Source: Rhizobiaceae bacterium (GTDB taxonomy: Bacteria > Pseudomonadota > Alphaproteobacteria > Rhizobiales > Rhizobiaceae). From it: a stretch of 64,000 nucleotides of DNA. Under the pieces are notes generated by a model, which saw only the letters and a program-made list of their open reading frames with translations, did not search any database and was not told where the DNA came from. Position numbers and translations under genes: made by a program. Shown in pieces: positions 1-9,229 of the stretch (position 1 is its first letter; the number at the start of each line of letters is the position of its first letter). The stretch lies in assembly GCA_014238155.1 (NCBI GenBank), contig JABABQ010000066.1:62001-126000 (forward strand), written 5' to 3'.

Positions 1-885
1 CAGCTCCAGCTCGCCCAAATCGCCGACTTCCTGGCGCAATGCGTCAGTTGCCAGCTGACGTTCGGCAACCATCATCATTCCGGCCATATTACTGCCTGGT
101 GAGGCGGCGTAGGGTAATAATTGTCCACGCTCGCCAGTGGCAACCATCCAATCTAATCTGAGCGTGCGAATATCATTGGCAATGGTCACGACGTCTTCGG
201 CTGCTGCGGCAATGAACACAGCTTCAACGCCAGATTTTCGCAAGCGCCGCAACATCGCAATCTGAGTTGTCTGCAGAGGGCGGAAGTTACTGTTGACGAC
301 GGCACGCAGACCTGCTTGCTCGCTCAGTTCCCGGATATCATCTGCAAGCGCCCGGCCATAAACACTGCCATCGTCAAGGATGGCGAATGGGCGGCTCTGA
401 AACTGGGGCAGGATCATATCAACCACAGCGCGGGCTTCCGCATCTGGTGCATTTGACAAGCTATAAAGGGGCAATTCGTCAACCTCCCGCAGCCGCGTTA
501 GCAATTTGTTACGCGTGTTGACGGCGACAATTGGCATGGATTTTACAGGGCTGTTTTCCTGCTTTGCGTATTTAGCCAGCTCCACGGCAACACGAAAACA
601 TACCGGGCCAACAACAATCTCAGCCCCGGCTTTTGCCAGCGAACTGGCGGTTTCGGATACTCTTTCAATGTCGCAGCCATCATTGACAAGGACCAGCTCC
701 ACCTCCCGGCCTGACTTGTTGAGTTTTTCAGCTGCAATCCGGGCGCCAAACTCCATACGCTTGGCAACTGGTGTCAGGCGCGCTTCCAGAGGGAGAGACA
801 GGCCGATGACATCTGCAGCGCTGGAAGGGCTGCAAGCCAATGCGAAAAATATGCAAAAGGCCGGGAAGAGTATCTTGGGGATCAT
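1..885 (-). CDS. periplasmic binding protein, ABC branched-chain amino acid type (3' part outside window)
   Basis: Reading the minus strand from the ATG at 885 gives 295 uninterrupted codons that run off the window edge, so the C terminus is missing. The N terminus (MIPKILFPAFCIFFALAC, then SPSSAAD) is a signal peptide. Cleavage after SSAA fits signal peptidase I; the ALAC cysteine makes a weak lipobox, so a lipoprotein is possible. The rest (DVIGLSLPLEARLTPVAK, then NDGCD and VVGPVC) looks like a type I periplasmic binding fold of the LivJ / Peripla_BP_6 class, with alternating strands and helices. Such proteins bind small ligands in the periplasm for an ABC importer, but no permease or ATPase is visible here, and a regulatory or sensor role cannot be excluded. 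The ligand is unknown. Confidence 0.75.
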   Translation of the reverse strand, partial: MIPKILFPAFCIFFALACSPSSAADVIGLSLPLEARLTPVAKRMEFGARIAAEKLNKSGREVELVLVNDGCDIERVSETASSLAKAGAEIVVGPVCFRVAVELAKYAKQENSPVKSMPIVAVNTRNKLLTRLREVDELPLYSLSNAPDAEARAVVDMILPQFQSRPFAILDDGSVYGRALADDIRELSEQAGLRAVVNSNFRPLQTTQIAMLRRLRKSGVEAVFIAAAAEDVVTIANDIRTLRLDWMVATGERGQLLPYAASPGSNMAGMMMVAERQLATDALRQEVGDLGELEL

Positions 886-932
886 GTGAGAGTTTTACCG
901 GTTGTAAGCGCCAGAAGAAAGTCGATTCTTGC

Positions 933-1673
933 TTATATCAGCTGTAAGCCTTTCATACTCGCATGACCTTGCTTGCCAACAATAATGTGGTCATGAATCA
1001 CGATGCCCATGGGGGCCGCAGACTCGATGATGGTACGGGTCATTTCAATGTCGGCGCGCGACGGCGTGGGATCCCCCGAGGGGTGGTTATGAACCAAAAT
1101 CAGTGCCGAAGCGCTGACTTCAAGCGCCCTCTTAATGACTTCTCTTGGATAAACCGGCGTGTGGTCGATTGTTCCGGTTTGCTGTACCTCATCGGCGATC
1201 AGAGCATTTTTCTTGTCGAGAAAGAGAATGCGAAACTGCTCCACTTTTTCATGTGCCATCGTTGCGTTGCAATAGTCGATCACCGATGACCAGGAACTCA
1301 ATACGGTTTTTTGCTGGATCTCTGAGCGCAGTGACTGGCTGGAAATAGCTGCAACGACCTTTATATCCCTGGCAGCATTGGTTCCGATTTTTGGGACTTG
1401 CGTCAATTCACGTTCCGTTGCACCCAGAACTCCGGAAATCGACCCAAACCGTTGAAGCAGGCCCTTTGCAACGGGTTTGGTATCAACGCGCGGGACAAAG
1501 CGAAATAACAGCAATTCCAGCAATTCGTAATCGGCGAGCGTCGACGCGCCGGACCGACTGAATTTTTGTCGCAACCTTTCGCGATGGCCGTGATAATGCG
1601 GTGCCTGAACCGGCGAACCTGTGCCGGAAGATTTGTTTTGATAGACTTTTTCGTCTTTTGGCTTTTCAGCCAT
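933..1673 (-). CDS. radC: RadC-family JAB/MPN domain protein
   Basis: The 246-residue product has a helix-hairpin-helix-like N-terminal half ([10 protein letters not shown] and a QVPKIG segment near residue 95) and a C-terminal JAB/MPN metalloprotease-fold domain. The JAMM ligands are visible in [14 protein letters not shown]: His195, His197, Ser205 and Asp208. The family is traditionally called a DNA repair protein, but its role is unsettled and the original RadC assignment was withdrawn. It starts 8 bp after the stop of map on the same strand, so the two are probably one transcript with sfsA upstream, an order I know from other alphaproteobacteria. The length is normal for the family. Confidence 0.93.
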   Translation of the reverse strand: MAEKPKDEKVYQNKSSGTGSPVQAPHYHGHRERLRQKFSRSGASTLADYELLELLLFRFVPRVDTKPVAKGLLQRFGSISGVLGATERELTQVPKIGTNAARDIKVVAAISSQSLRSEIQQKTVLSSWSSVIDYCNATMAHEKVEQFRILFLDKKNALIADEVQQTGTIDHTPVYPREVIKRALEVSASALILVHNHPSGDPTPSRADIEMTRTIIESAAPMGIVIHDHIIVGKQGHASMKGLQLI

Positions 1674-1681
1674 GGGTCGCT

Positions 1682-2512
1682 CTAATCTGTTAAATAGGGC
1701 GGCTTTGTGTATCCTGCGGGCGAAGTGGTGAAGATTTCACAGCCATCATCCGTTACACCAACGGAATGTTCAAATTGCGCCGACAGAGATCGGTCGCGGG
1801 TCACAGCTGTCCAGCCATCACGCAGAATTTTTACGTGATGCTTGCCCAAGTTAATCATCGGTTCGATTGTAAAGATCATGCCCGGACGCATTTCAATGCC
1901 CTCATTTACACTGCCATAATGCAAAACGTTTGGGGCATCATGGAACAACCGACCCAGCCCGTGGCCGCAAAAATCCCGCACCACGCTGCACCGTTGGTTT
2001 TCTGCCAGCTCCTGAATGGCAGCCCCAATGGCACCCATTCGGTTGCCGGGTCTGACTGCTGCGATGCCAGCCATCAGGCTGTCATGGGTTATATCAACAA
2101 GACGTTCGGCGGCGCGTTTTGGCTGTCCGGCGATAAACATACGACTGGAATCTCCATGCCAGCCGTCCAGCACAAACGTGATGTCGACATTCAAAATGTC
2201 ACCACTGCGCAGGGGCTTTTCGCTGGGAAATCCGTGGCAGACCACGTGATTGAGTGAAATGCAGCTGGAGTAGGGATATCCGCGATAATTCAATGTTGCG
2301 GGTACTGCGCCATGATCCATACCGAATTCGTAGACAAATTTGTCGATTTTTGCGGTTTTCAGGCCAGGCTCGATCATTTTGGATACTTCATCGAGGCATG
2401 TGGCGGTAAGCTGGCATGCTCGACGCATGCCGTCAAAATCCTCGGCCGTATAAATTTTGATCTGGCCGGTGTTTTTCAACGGGGCTTCAGCAGCTGCAAG
2501 ATAGGTGGTCAA
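1682..2512 (-). CDS. map: type I methionine aminopeptidase
   Basis: Removes the initiator methionine from nascent proteins. The 276-residue product has the pita-bread fold ligands in order: Asp in NVDIT, Asp in HGDSS, His in [12 protein letters not shown], Glu in TIEPM and Glu in QFEHS. The substrate-pocket His of [14 protein letters not shown] is present. The start is taken as a TTG at 2512, because the N-terminal segment ([10 protein letters not shown]) before the first ATG looks like the usual alphaproteobacterial Map N terminus, and AAGAG lies just upstream. It sits between sfsA and radC with short gaps. Confidence 0.96.
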   Translation of the reverse strand: MTTYLAAAEAPLKNTGQIKIYTAEDFDGMRRACQLTATCLDEVSKMIEPGLKTAKIDKFVYEFGMDHGAVPATLNYRGYPYSSCISLNHVVCHGFPSEKPLRSGDILNVDITFVLDGWHGDSSRMFIAGQPKRAAERLVDITHDSLMAGIAAVRPGNRMGAIGAAIQELAENQRCSVVRDFCGHGLGRLFHDAPNVLHYGSVNEGIEMRPGMIFTIEPMINLGKHHVKILRDGWTAVTRDRSLSAQFEHSVGVTDDGCEIFTTSPAGYTKPPYLTD

Positions 2513-2554
2513 TTCAGGCTCTTGTCTATTTTAAAATTCAGTTGGTTGTGGTTT

Positions 2555-3271
2555 CTAAGGTGCCACGATGGGGATCGGGTCACAGGCCACAATTTGTTGG
2601 GTTGAGACTTTGCACCGAATGGCCAGCGCTTCAACCCCGATTGCGGTAGCATTTTCATAGGCCATAACATAATGCGGGTCCATGTCACGTGCCAGAGCAA
2701 AACGATCTCCGTCTTCGCGTTGAATTACATATAACATCACCGCCCGTGCACCGGCGCTCACCATAGCCGCCATTTCATTGAGATGTTTGGCACCGCGTGC
2801 TGTTTTACAATCTGGAAATTCATGCAGGCGATTTTGCCGCATCAGGTGGACATTCTTAATTTCGACGTAACAGGGGCGGCGTTGCGGGCTTTCCAGTAAA
2901 ATGTCAATTCGGGAGTTTTCGCCATATCTGACTTCCTTGCGCATGACATCATAGCCAGCTAGTTCCGGTATCAGTTTCGACGTGATCGCCTCGGCTGCCA
3001 ATTTGTTGGGATGCATGGTATTGATTCCAACCAGTGTTTTCCCGTCCGGTCCGTCAACTTCCATTAGTTCCAACGTGTATTGAAGTTTGCGTTTTGGGTT
3101 TCTGCTGTCGGAAATCCATACCCGGTTTCCCGGTTCACTTAACCCAAGCATGGCACCGGGATTGGGGCAGTGGACGGTCAGTTCTTCGCCGTCTGCCAGC
3201 CGGACATCCGCCAAAAATCGCTTATAGCGTTGGATCAGCGTGGCTTCTAGCAGCGGCGGGTCAAATATCAT
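2555..3271 (-). CDS. sfsA: SfsA family protein (sugar fermentation stimulation protein homologue)
   Basis: The 238-residue product begins MIFDPPLLEATLIQRYKRF and carries typical SfsA blocks: VHCPNPGAMLGL, GKTLVGINTMHPNKL and DILLESPQRRPCYVEIKNV. The last of these has the D...E.K arrangement of a PD-(D/E)XK nuclease-like fold. The family has been linked to DNA binding and maltose metabolism in E. coli, but its biochemical function is not settled. It is the first gene of the presumed sfsA-map-radC transcript and is divergent from sdaA across about 110 bp that must hold both promoters. The ATG at 3271 is the only sensible start. Confidence 0.93.
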   Translation of the reverse strand: MIFDPPLLEATLIQRYKRFLADVRLADGEELTVHCPNPGAMLGLSEPGNRVWISDSRNPKRKLQYTLELMEVDGPDGKTLVGINTMHPNKLAAEAITSKLIPELAGYDVMRKEVRYGENSRIDILLESPQRRPCYVEIKNVHLMRQNRLHEFPDCKTARGAKHLNEMAAMVSAGARAVMLYVIQREDGDRFALARDMDPHYVMAYENATAIGVEALAIRCKVSTQQIVACDPIPIVAP

Positions 3272-3383
3272 CTAAAAATGTCGGATTTAGGATTTATGAA
3301 AGGTAGAATTGGCTTTAGAAAGCTCTATACGAACTTTGCAGCATAAATGCAGCAATTAACCCATAGTTTGAGTGGTAAGTACT

Positions 3384-4796
3384 GTGTTTCTTTCGATTTT
3401 TGATCTTTTTAAGATCGGTATTGGACCATCGTCTTCACATACAATGGGGCCAATGGTTGCGACGGTGCGGTTTCTGCACGAAGTTCGAGATGGTAATTGG
3501 CCAAAACCGGCTTCGTCCAATGTGGCGCGAATACAAGTCTCGCTGCATGGTTCGCTGGCTTTCACAGGCAAAGGGCATGGCAGCGACACAGCGATTATCC
3601 TGGGGTCAATGGGATGTGAGCCAGCAACAATGGATCCGGATGCGGTTGACGGCGTGCTGCAACTTGCCCGGGCCAATAAAGTTATCGGGGCAGAAGGTTT
3701 TCCGGCATGGGACTTTGATCCTGACATCGATCTTGTGTTTGATTACGATGAAAAACTTCCCGGTCATGCCAATGCAATGCGGTTTTCGGCCCTTGATGAA
3801 CTCGGCAACCCCTTGTTGCGCCAAATCTATTATTCCGTTGGCGGCGGCTTTGTCGTAAATGCTCTGGAACTGGAGAGGCTCAATGCAGGGTTTGATAACG
3901 GCCCGGTTCATGAGGTGCCATTTCCCTTTGCCAGTGCTGCTGAAATGCTCGAATTGTCGCGGCAGCACGGCCTGACTATTGCACAAATGAAGCGCAAGAA
4001 TGAAGAGGCCGTGCGCGGTTCAAGCGGACTGACCCACGACATTCACGCAATCTGGGGAGCGATGGATGCCTGTGTCAAACGCGGTCTGGCGCAGGAAGGC
4101 GAACTGCCCGGTGGCTTGCAGGTCAAGCGGCGGGCAAAAAAAGTTGCCCAGAAGCTCGAACAAAATTGGTCAAACAATGAGCTCGGTCCGTTGGCTGCAA
4201 ATGATTGGCTGTCGGTATTTGCAATGGCTGTTAATGAGGAAAATGCAGCTGGTGGCAAGGTGGTCACCGCGCCGACAAACGGAGCTGCGGGCGTAATTCC
4301 GGCAGTCATCAGCTATTTTAACAAATTCAATGCCGGGGCCAGCGAACGCGATGTGGAGGAGTTTCTTCTGACGGCATCGGCAATCGGCGGGATCATCAAG
4401 CACAATGCTTCCATATCTGGCGCTGAAGTTGGCTGTCAGGGCGAAGTGGGGTCGGCAGCGGCGATGGCCGCAGCGGGGTTGGCTGCAGTGATGGGTGGAA
4501 CTCCTGAACAGGTTGAAAACGCAGCTGAAATTGCTCTTGAACATCATTTGGGAATGACCTGCGATCCGGTGGGAGGACTTGTTCAGGTGCCGTGCATCGA
4601 GCGCAATGCGCTGGGGGCAGTTAAGGCCGTCACCGCTGCATCTTTGGCATTGCACGGCGACGGGCAGCATTTTGTGCCGCTGGATGCATGCATTGAAACC
4701 ATGCGTCAGACCGGGATGGATATGGATGAACGTTACAAGGAAACAAGTCAGGGTGGACTGGCTGTCAACGTGCCCGTAAACATTGTTGAGTGTTGA
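3384..4796 (+). CDS. sdaA: L-serine ammonia-lyase, iron-sulfur type, single chain
   Basis: Deaminates L-serine to pyruvate and ammonia with a [4Fe-4S] cluster. It is a fused single-chain enzyme (470 residues from this start): an N-terminal beta domain beginning FLSIFDLFKIGIGPSSSHTM, then an alpha domain with the conserved AGCQGEVGSA-like motif and GMTCDPVGGLVQVPCIERNA, which supply candidate cluster cysteines. I place the start at the GTG at 3384, because family members usually start two residues before LSxFDLFKIG; an in-frame GTG at 3372 would add four residues. The next gene starts 46 bp after its stop on the same strand. It is divergent from sfsA. Confidence 0.95.
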   Translation: MFLSIFDLFKIGIGPSSSHTMGPMVATVRFLHEVRDGNWPKPASSNVARIQVSLHGSLAFTGKGHGSDTAIILGSMGCEPATMDPDAVDGVLQLARANKVIGAEGFPAWDFDPDIDLVFDYDEKLPGHANAMRFSALDELGNPLLRQIYYSVGGGFVVNALELERLNAGFDNGPVHEVPFPFASAAEMLELSRQHGLTIAQMKRKNEEAVRGSSGLTHDIHAIWGAMDACVKRGLAQEGELPGGLQVKRRAKKVAQKLEQNWSNNELGPLAANDWLSVFAMAVNEENAAGGKVVTAPTNGAAGVIPAVISYFNKFNAGASERDVEEFLLTASAIGGIIKHNASISGAEVGCQGEVGSAAAMAAAGLAAVMGGTPEQVENAAEIALEHHLGMTCDPVGGLVQVPCIERNALGAVKAVTAASLALHGDGQHFVPLDACIETMRQTGMDMDERYKETSQGGLAVNVPVNIVEC

Positions 4797-4842
4797 ATCG
4801 AACCAGGCGGCACTTGGCCTTGATGGCTGCCGTCGGAGACCC

Positions 4843-6813
4843 ATGATAAAATCGCTTCTGATCGCCAACCGAGGCGAAATAGCCTGCCGCATCATCAAGA
4901 CTGCCCAGGCTATGGGAATCAAAACCATTGCGGTCTATTCGCAGGCTGATGCGGGTGCGCGTCACGTTCGTCTGGCCGATGAAGCCCATTTTATCGGTGG
5001 CGCTGCAGCGGCTGACAGTTATTTACGAAGTGGCCGCATTTTGTCTGTCGCCAAACAGGCAGGAGCCGAAGCAATACATCCTGGCTATGGATTTCTTTCC
5101 GAAAATGCTGACTTTGCCGAGATGACCGCCGAAGCCGGTATGATATTCGTTGGACCTCCGGCATCAGCAATTCGCGAAATGGGTCTGAAAGATCGGGCAA
5201 AGGAAATCATGATAGAAGCCGGCGTTCCCGTCGTGCCCGGCTATCACGGCGCCAATCAAAGGCCCGAACTGTTGAAACGCAAAGCCTACGAAATCGGTTA
5301 TCCGGTGCTGATCAAGGCGGTTGCCGGGGGAGGCGGCAAGGGCATGCGCAAGGTTGCTAAAGCGATTGAGTTTGATGATGCTCTGGAAGCGGCCAAACGA
5401 GAGGCACTGTCTGCCTTTGGCAATGATGTGGTGCTGATTGAAAAATTCGTTGAAAAACCTCGCCATATCGAGATTCAGGTATTCGCCGATGGCCACGGCA
5501 ACGTCGTGCATCTGTTTGAGCGGGACTGTTCGCTGCAACGCCGCCATCAAAAGGTGGTCGAAGAAGCCCCAGCTCCGGGAATGAGCGAAGAAATGCGGGC
5601 GGCAATGGGAAAAGCGGCGTGTGAAGCGGCCCATGCGGTTGGCTATCAAGGCGCAGGAACCGTCGAATTCATCGCCGATGGAGCCGGTGGGCTGAATGCC
5701 GACGGCTTCTTTTTCATGGAAATGAATACCCGTCTTCAGGTGGAACATCCGGTTACGGAAATGATAACCGGACTTGACCTGGTTGAATGGCAATTGCGAG
5801 TGGCCGCGGGTGAAAATTTGCCCGCCGATCAGGCCTCACTGACAATTTCTGGCCATGCGGTGGAAGCTCGCATCTATGCAGAAGATCCAAATACCGGTTT
5901 TCTACCGTCAACGGGCAAGTTGGTGGCGATGGATCTGGGGCCACAATCTTCGTCGATCCGTGTCGATACAGGGGTGGAACAGGGAGATGTGATTTCGCCT
6001 CATTATGATCCGATGATTGCTAAGCTCATCGTACATGGAAAAACCCGTCAGGACGCGCTGGATACACTGAAAACGCGATTGAACGAGGCGCAAATAGCCG
6101 GACCAGTGACAAATACTGCCTTTTTGGCAAAATTGTGCGCTGACACGAATTTTCGCGCCGGAAAATTCGACACTTCATTAATTGACACACGGCTTGACAG
6201 CCTGATCACGACGGAAGCAGTTGGGCCGGACACGATCTGCGCTGGAATTGCCGGGTTAATTGCTGACCAGTCAGCACGGATTGCTACGCAGAACGAGCAG
6301 GATTTGAGTTCTCCCTGGCTGAGCGATGACGGTTACCAATCGCTGGGCAATCGTGAACTGGATTGGCAATTTGTGATTGATGGTGATGAAGAGAGCGCCA
6401 GAATTCGGTTTGAACCCGATGGCATCCAGATGGCGGACAATCAATCAGCGTGGGTTGCGGCATCGGCGTCGGCGAAGGTTTATCCCGATGGAGACTCACT
6501 TTTTGTATTGGACCGCGGACGGCAATCGATATTTTCTCAAAAGTCGCACCAGCTAAGCCAAGAGGGCGGTACCGCCGCAACCGACGGTCGGGTTGTGGTT
6601 CCCATGCACGGCAAAATTATTGCTGTAACGGTTCAAGATGGGGATGAAGTAGAGCAGGGAGACATGTTGTTTTCTGTCGAAGCGATGAAGATGGAACACG
6701 CGGTTCTGGCACCCCATGACGGCACGGTCGAAGAGGTTGCGATCACAGCAGGTGAGCAGGTGGAAAATGGAATCATTGCGTTGACGTTGAAACGAAGTGA
6801 TTCGCTGGAATAG
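4843..6813 (+). CDS. biotin-dependent acyl-CoA carboxylase alpha subunit, probably 3-methylcrotonyl-CoA carboxylase
   Basis: The product has an ATP-grasp biotin carboxylase (IANRGEIACRI at the start, ATP-binding GGGGKGMRKV, catalytic EMNTRLQVEHPVTE), a linker domain and a C-terminal biotinyl domain. Its EAMKMEH motif places the biotinyl lysine near residue 616 of 656. The MKMEH form and single-chain layout point to the methylcrotonyl-CoA carboxylase alpha subunit of leucine breakdown; propionyl- or geranyl-CoA carboxylase are alternatives. The start is the ATG at 4843, preceded by GGAG and beginning directly with the family's N terminus; an earlier in-frame ATG at 4783 would overlap sdaA. No carboxyltransferase (beta) subunit or other leucine-catabolism gene is nearby, so its partner must be encoded elsewhere. 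Confidence 0.87.
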   Translation: MIKSLLIANRGEIACRIIKTAQAMGIKTIAVYSQADAGARHVRLADEAHFIGGAAAADSYLRSGRILSVAKQAGAEAIHPGYGFLSENADFAEMTAEAGMIFVGPPASAIREMGLKDRAKEIMIEAGVPVVPGYHGANQRPELLKRKAYEIGYPVLIKAVAGGGGKGMRKVAKAIEFDDALEAAKREALSAFGNDVVLIEKFVEKPRHIEIQVFADGHGNVVHLFERDCSLQRRHQKVVEEAPAPGMSEEMRAAMGKAACEAAHAVGYQGAGTVEFIADGAGGLNADGFFFMEMNTRLQVEHPVTEMITGLDLVEWQLRVAAGENLPADQASLTISGHAVEARIYAEDPNTGFLPSTGKLVAMDLGPQSSSIRVDTGVEQGDVISPHYDPMIAKLIVHGKTRQDALDTLKTRLNEAQIAGPVTNTAFLAKLCADTNFRAGKFDTSLIDTRLDSLITTEAVGPDTICAGIAGLIADQSARIATQNEQDLSSPWLSDDGYQSLGNRELDWQFVIDGDEESARIRFEPDGIQMADNQSAWVAASASAKVYPDGDSLFVLDRGRQSIFSQKSHQLSQEGGTAATDGRVVVPMHGKIIAVTVQDGDEVEQGDMLFSVEAMKMEHAVLAPHDGTVEEVAITAGEQVENGIIALTLKRSDSLE

Positions 6814-6892
6814 AAATTTTGTGCTGAAACAGAGTGTGGATGACTGTAAAACCGGGCTGTTTGTTGTGCCTTTGTCGGCCTAAACCATAAAT

Positions 6893-7321
6893 ATGAGCCT
6901 AAATCTGATCAAGCTTTGTGTCGGTGCCGAGAGCGTGGATGACCAGCGGAAATGGTCGAAATTGCGCCTCGCAGAAATGGCAGCGTCAGGTGCAGAAGTT
7001 TGCCTGTTTCACACAACCCGCATGGTTCCTAAACGCCGCGACGAATTATTGGACGGTGGTTCTCTCTATTGGGTAATAAAGGGAAAAATTCAATTAAGAC
7101 AAAAGCTTGTTGATATTCGCCCATTTGTTGATTCGGATGGAATCAGGCGCTGTAAATTGATGCTGGACAGCGATCTCATCGCGACGCAGTGGCAGCCAAA
7201 ACGGGCGTTTCAAGGCTGGCGATATTTGCTTCCAGAAGAAGCGCCAACTGATCTTGATGCGGCTGATATGACGATGCCAGGTCACCTGAAAGCCGAACTT
7301 TCCGAACTCGGACTGTTATAG
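6893..7321 (+). CDS. DUF1489 family protein
   Basis: The 142-residue product begins MSLNLIKLCVGAESVDD and contains TRMVPKRRDELLDGGSLYWVIKG and WQPKRAFQGWRYL, which I recognise as the alphaproteobacterial DUF1489 family. These are small soluble proteins without signal peptide or membrane segment. The function is unknown. The basic residues and aromatic pairs would suit nucleic-acid or phosphate contact, but that is a guess. It lies about 80 bp after the carboxylase gene and 150 bp before mipZ on the same strand. Confidence 0.85.
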   Translation: MSLNLIKLCVGAESVDDQRKWSKLRLAEMAASGAEVCLFHTTRMVPKRRDELLDGGSLYWVIKGKIQLRQKLVDIRPFVDSDGIRRCKLMLDSDLIATQWQPKRAFQGWRYLLPEEAPTDLDAADMTMPGHLKAELSELGLL

Positions 7322-7471
7322 CGCCCAAAATTCATCACAAATTGGGTGAAAAATTAACACTAATTGTCAGCTTTACAGTTGCCCTGATCGCTTATCGCTC
7401 GATTGTGTGGTTTGATAAATGTACAGCCGACTGGTTTTTGGTTGAGTGATGAGTATTGGGTCGTAACAGAT

Positions 7472-8413
7472 ATGGGTACCTTGGGTGAATATGCTGCGTT
7501 TGACAGATCAAACCGCCCCAAAGGCGCGCATGTAATTGTCTGTGGTAATGAAAAAGGTGGTTCAGGCAAAACAACGACTTCAATGCATGTCATCGTTTTT
7601 CTTCTGAAAGCCGGATTCAAAGTCGCCTCGATTGATCTCGATACCCGACAGAAATCGCTGACGCGTTACATCCAAAACCGCCGCAACTGGGCCCAGACCA
7701 ATCAATTGAAGCTGGAATTGCCCAATCACTTTCGGTTTGACCTGGCCCGCGTCGACAGCACGATCGAAGCACAAAGTCAGGATTTTTCATCCTTTGAACG
7801 GGCAATAAGCGAAGTTCAACACAGCCACGATTTTGTTGTTATCGACACGCCGGGATCGGACAATTATCTGGGCCGTTTGTCGCACTCCATGGCAGATACG
7901 CTGATTACCCCGATGAATGATTCATTTATCGACTTTGATGTGCTCGGTCGGGTTGACCCCAAGTCGCTGGAGATTGCTGGTGTCAGCCATTATGCGGTGA
8001 TGGTGCGGGAATCGCGCCGTCAACGGCGCCAGGCCGACAATGGATTGCTGGACTGGATCGTTGTGCGCAACCGCATGTCTACATTGAACTCCCGCAATCA
8101 GCAAAACCTGCTTGGCTGCGTCAAGGAATTGTCGATGAGGCTGGGTTTTCGCATTGCAGACGGCATCAGCGAACGGGTAATTTTTCGCGAATATTTCCCG
8201 ATGGGACTGACGGCACTGGATGATGTGGAAGATGCCGCAGTAGGGGGCAGATCCAGTGTTTCCCATTTGTCTGCCCGACAGGAAATACGCAAACTCATTC
8301 GTGCCCTGCGGTTGCCAGTAGATGAAAAAGGGATCAAGCGGGCTCAAGCGCGCGTGACCTGGCTGGAAAACAGCAACAATCCGGTCGAAATGCCGGACAT
8401 ATTCGCCGATTGA
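7472..8413 (+). CDS. mipZ: MipZ-like division-plane positioning ATPase (ParA/MinD superfamily)
   Basis: The product contains the deviant Walker A motif GNEKGGSGKTT near residues 25-35, followed by the Walker A' segment IDLDTRQKSLTRYIQNR and Walker B VVIDTPGSDNYL. The DLDxRQ segment and the R.W that follows it are characteristic of MipZ, which in Caulobacter binds ParB at the poles and inhibits FtsZ assembly so that division occurs at mid-cell. I start it at ATG 7472 (313 residues). A TTG at 7403 would add 23 residues unlike the family. It stands alone: parA and parB are not nearby, as is usual for mipZ. Confidence 0.9.
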   Translation: MGTLGEYAAFDRSNRPKGAHVIVCGNEKGGSGKTTTSMHVIVFLLKAGFKVASIDLDTRQKSLTRYIQNRRNWAQTNQLKLELPNHFRFDLARVDSTIEAQSQDFSSFERAISEVQHSHDFVVIDTPGSDNYLGRLSHSMADTLITPMNDSFIDFDVLGRVDPKSLEIAGVSHYAVMVRESRRQRRQADNGLLDWIVVRNRMSTLNSRNQQNLLGCVKELSMRLGFRIADGISERVIFREYFPMGLTALDDVEDAAVGGRSSVSHLSARQEIRKLIRALRLPVDEKGIKRAQARVTWLENSNNPVEMPDIFAD

Positions 8414-8491
8414 CCGATAAAAACGTCACTCAAGCGAATTGAGGTGCCATTCCTCCTTGCCTTCCACCGGACAAGCCCCAAATATTGAGCC

Positions 8492-9229
8492 ATGGCAAGA
8501 GATATCAAAAGCTCCAAGGACAGCAACACCAAGCGACAGGATGTGTCGCCGGCGGGCGATGTTGCAAATTTTCTTCAGCAGGCCAGCAAACTTGGCAAGA
8601 CTTCGGCTGGCAATGGGGGGCTGGTATTTGCGCTCGATGCAACCATGTCCCGTCAGCATACCTGGGATCAGGCTCAGCAGATTCAGGGTTCGATGTTTGA
8701 TGCTGTGGGCAAAACCGGTGGTCTGGATGTTCAACTCGTCTATTTTCGCGGATTTGGGGAATGCCGCGCATCGCGCTGGGTCGCTGATACCGCCAGCCTG
8801 CGTACGCTGATGACTGGAATTGAATGCCGAGGCGGGCAAACCCAGATCGGAAAGATTCTCAGTCATGCCCAAAAGGAAGCCAAGAAGAAAAACCCAACAA
8901 ACCCAAATCGCTCGCGGGTTGATGCGCTGGTATTTGTCGGTGACGCCATGGAGGAAGAAGTCGACGTTTTGTGCAACCGGGCAGGTCAATTGGGGTTGCT
9001 TGGCGTCCCCTGCTTCATGTTTCAGGATGGGCACGATCCCCTGACCGAACAGGCGTTTCGTGAAATTTCACGACTCTCAAATGGCGCTTTTATACACTTT
9101 GGAGCCGGATCGGCTGCCCGATTGGCGGAATTACTGCGTGCGGTTGCCAGTTTCGTCGCTGGAGGATCAGCGGCACTGGAAGCCAGCGGCAGTCGCGAAG
9201 CCAGGCTACTTTTGGAGCAAATGAAATGA
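8492..9229 (+). CDS. von Willebrand factor A-like domain protein
   Basis: The 245-residue soluble protein has a hydrophilic N-terminal extension and then a VWA/Rossmann-like domain. The metal-ion-dependent adhesion site is recognisable as D-A-T-M-S in LVFALDATMS, with a further acidic residue in FVGDAMEEE. There is no signal peptide or membrane segment. It overlaps the downstream J-domain gene by 4 bp (ATGA), so the two are almost certainly translationally coupled. I believe the same VWA-DnaJ pair occurs in other Rhizobiales, but its function is not known to me. VWA domains typically mediate Mg2+-dependent protein assembly, and the pairing with a co-chaperone suggests a chaperone or assembly task. 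Confidence 0.8.
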   Translation: MARDIKSSKDSNTKRQDVSPAGDVANFLQQASKLGKTSAGNGGLVFALDATMSRQHTWDQAQQIQGSMFDAVGKTGGLDVQLVYFRGFGECRASRWVADTASLRTLMTGIECRGGQTQIGKILSHAQKEAKKKNPTNPNRSRVDALVFVGDAMEEEVDVLCNRAGQLGLLGVPCFMFQDGHDPLTEQAFREISRLSNGAFIHFGAGSAARLAELLRAVASFVAGGSAALEASGSREARLLLEQMK

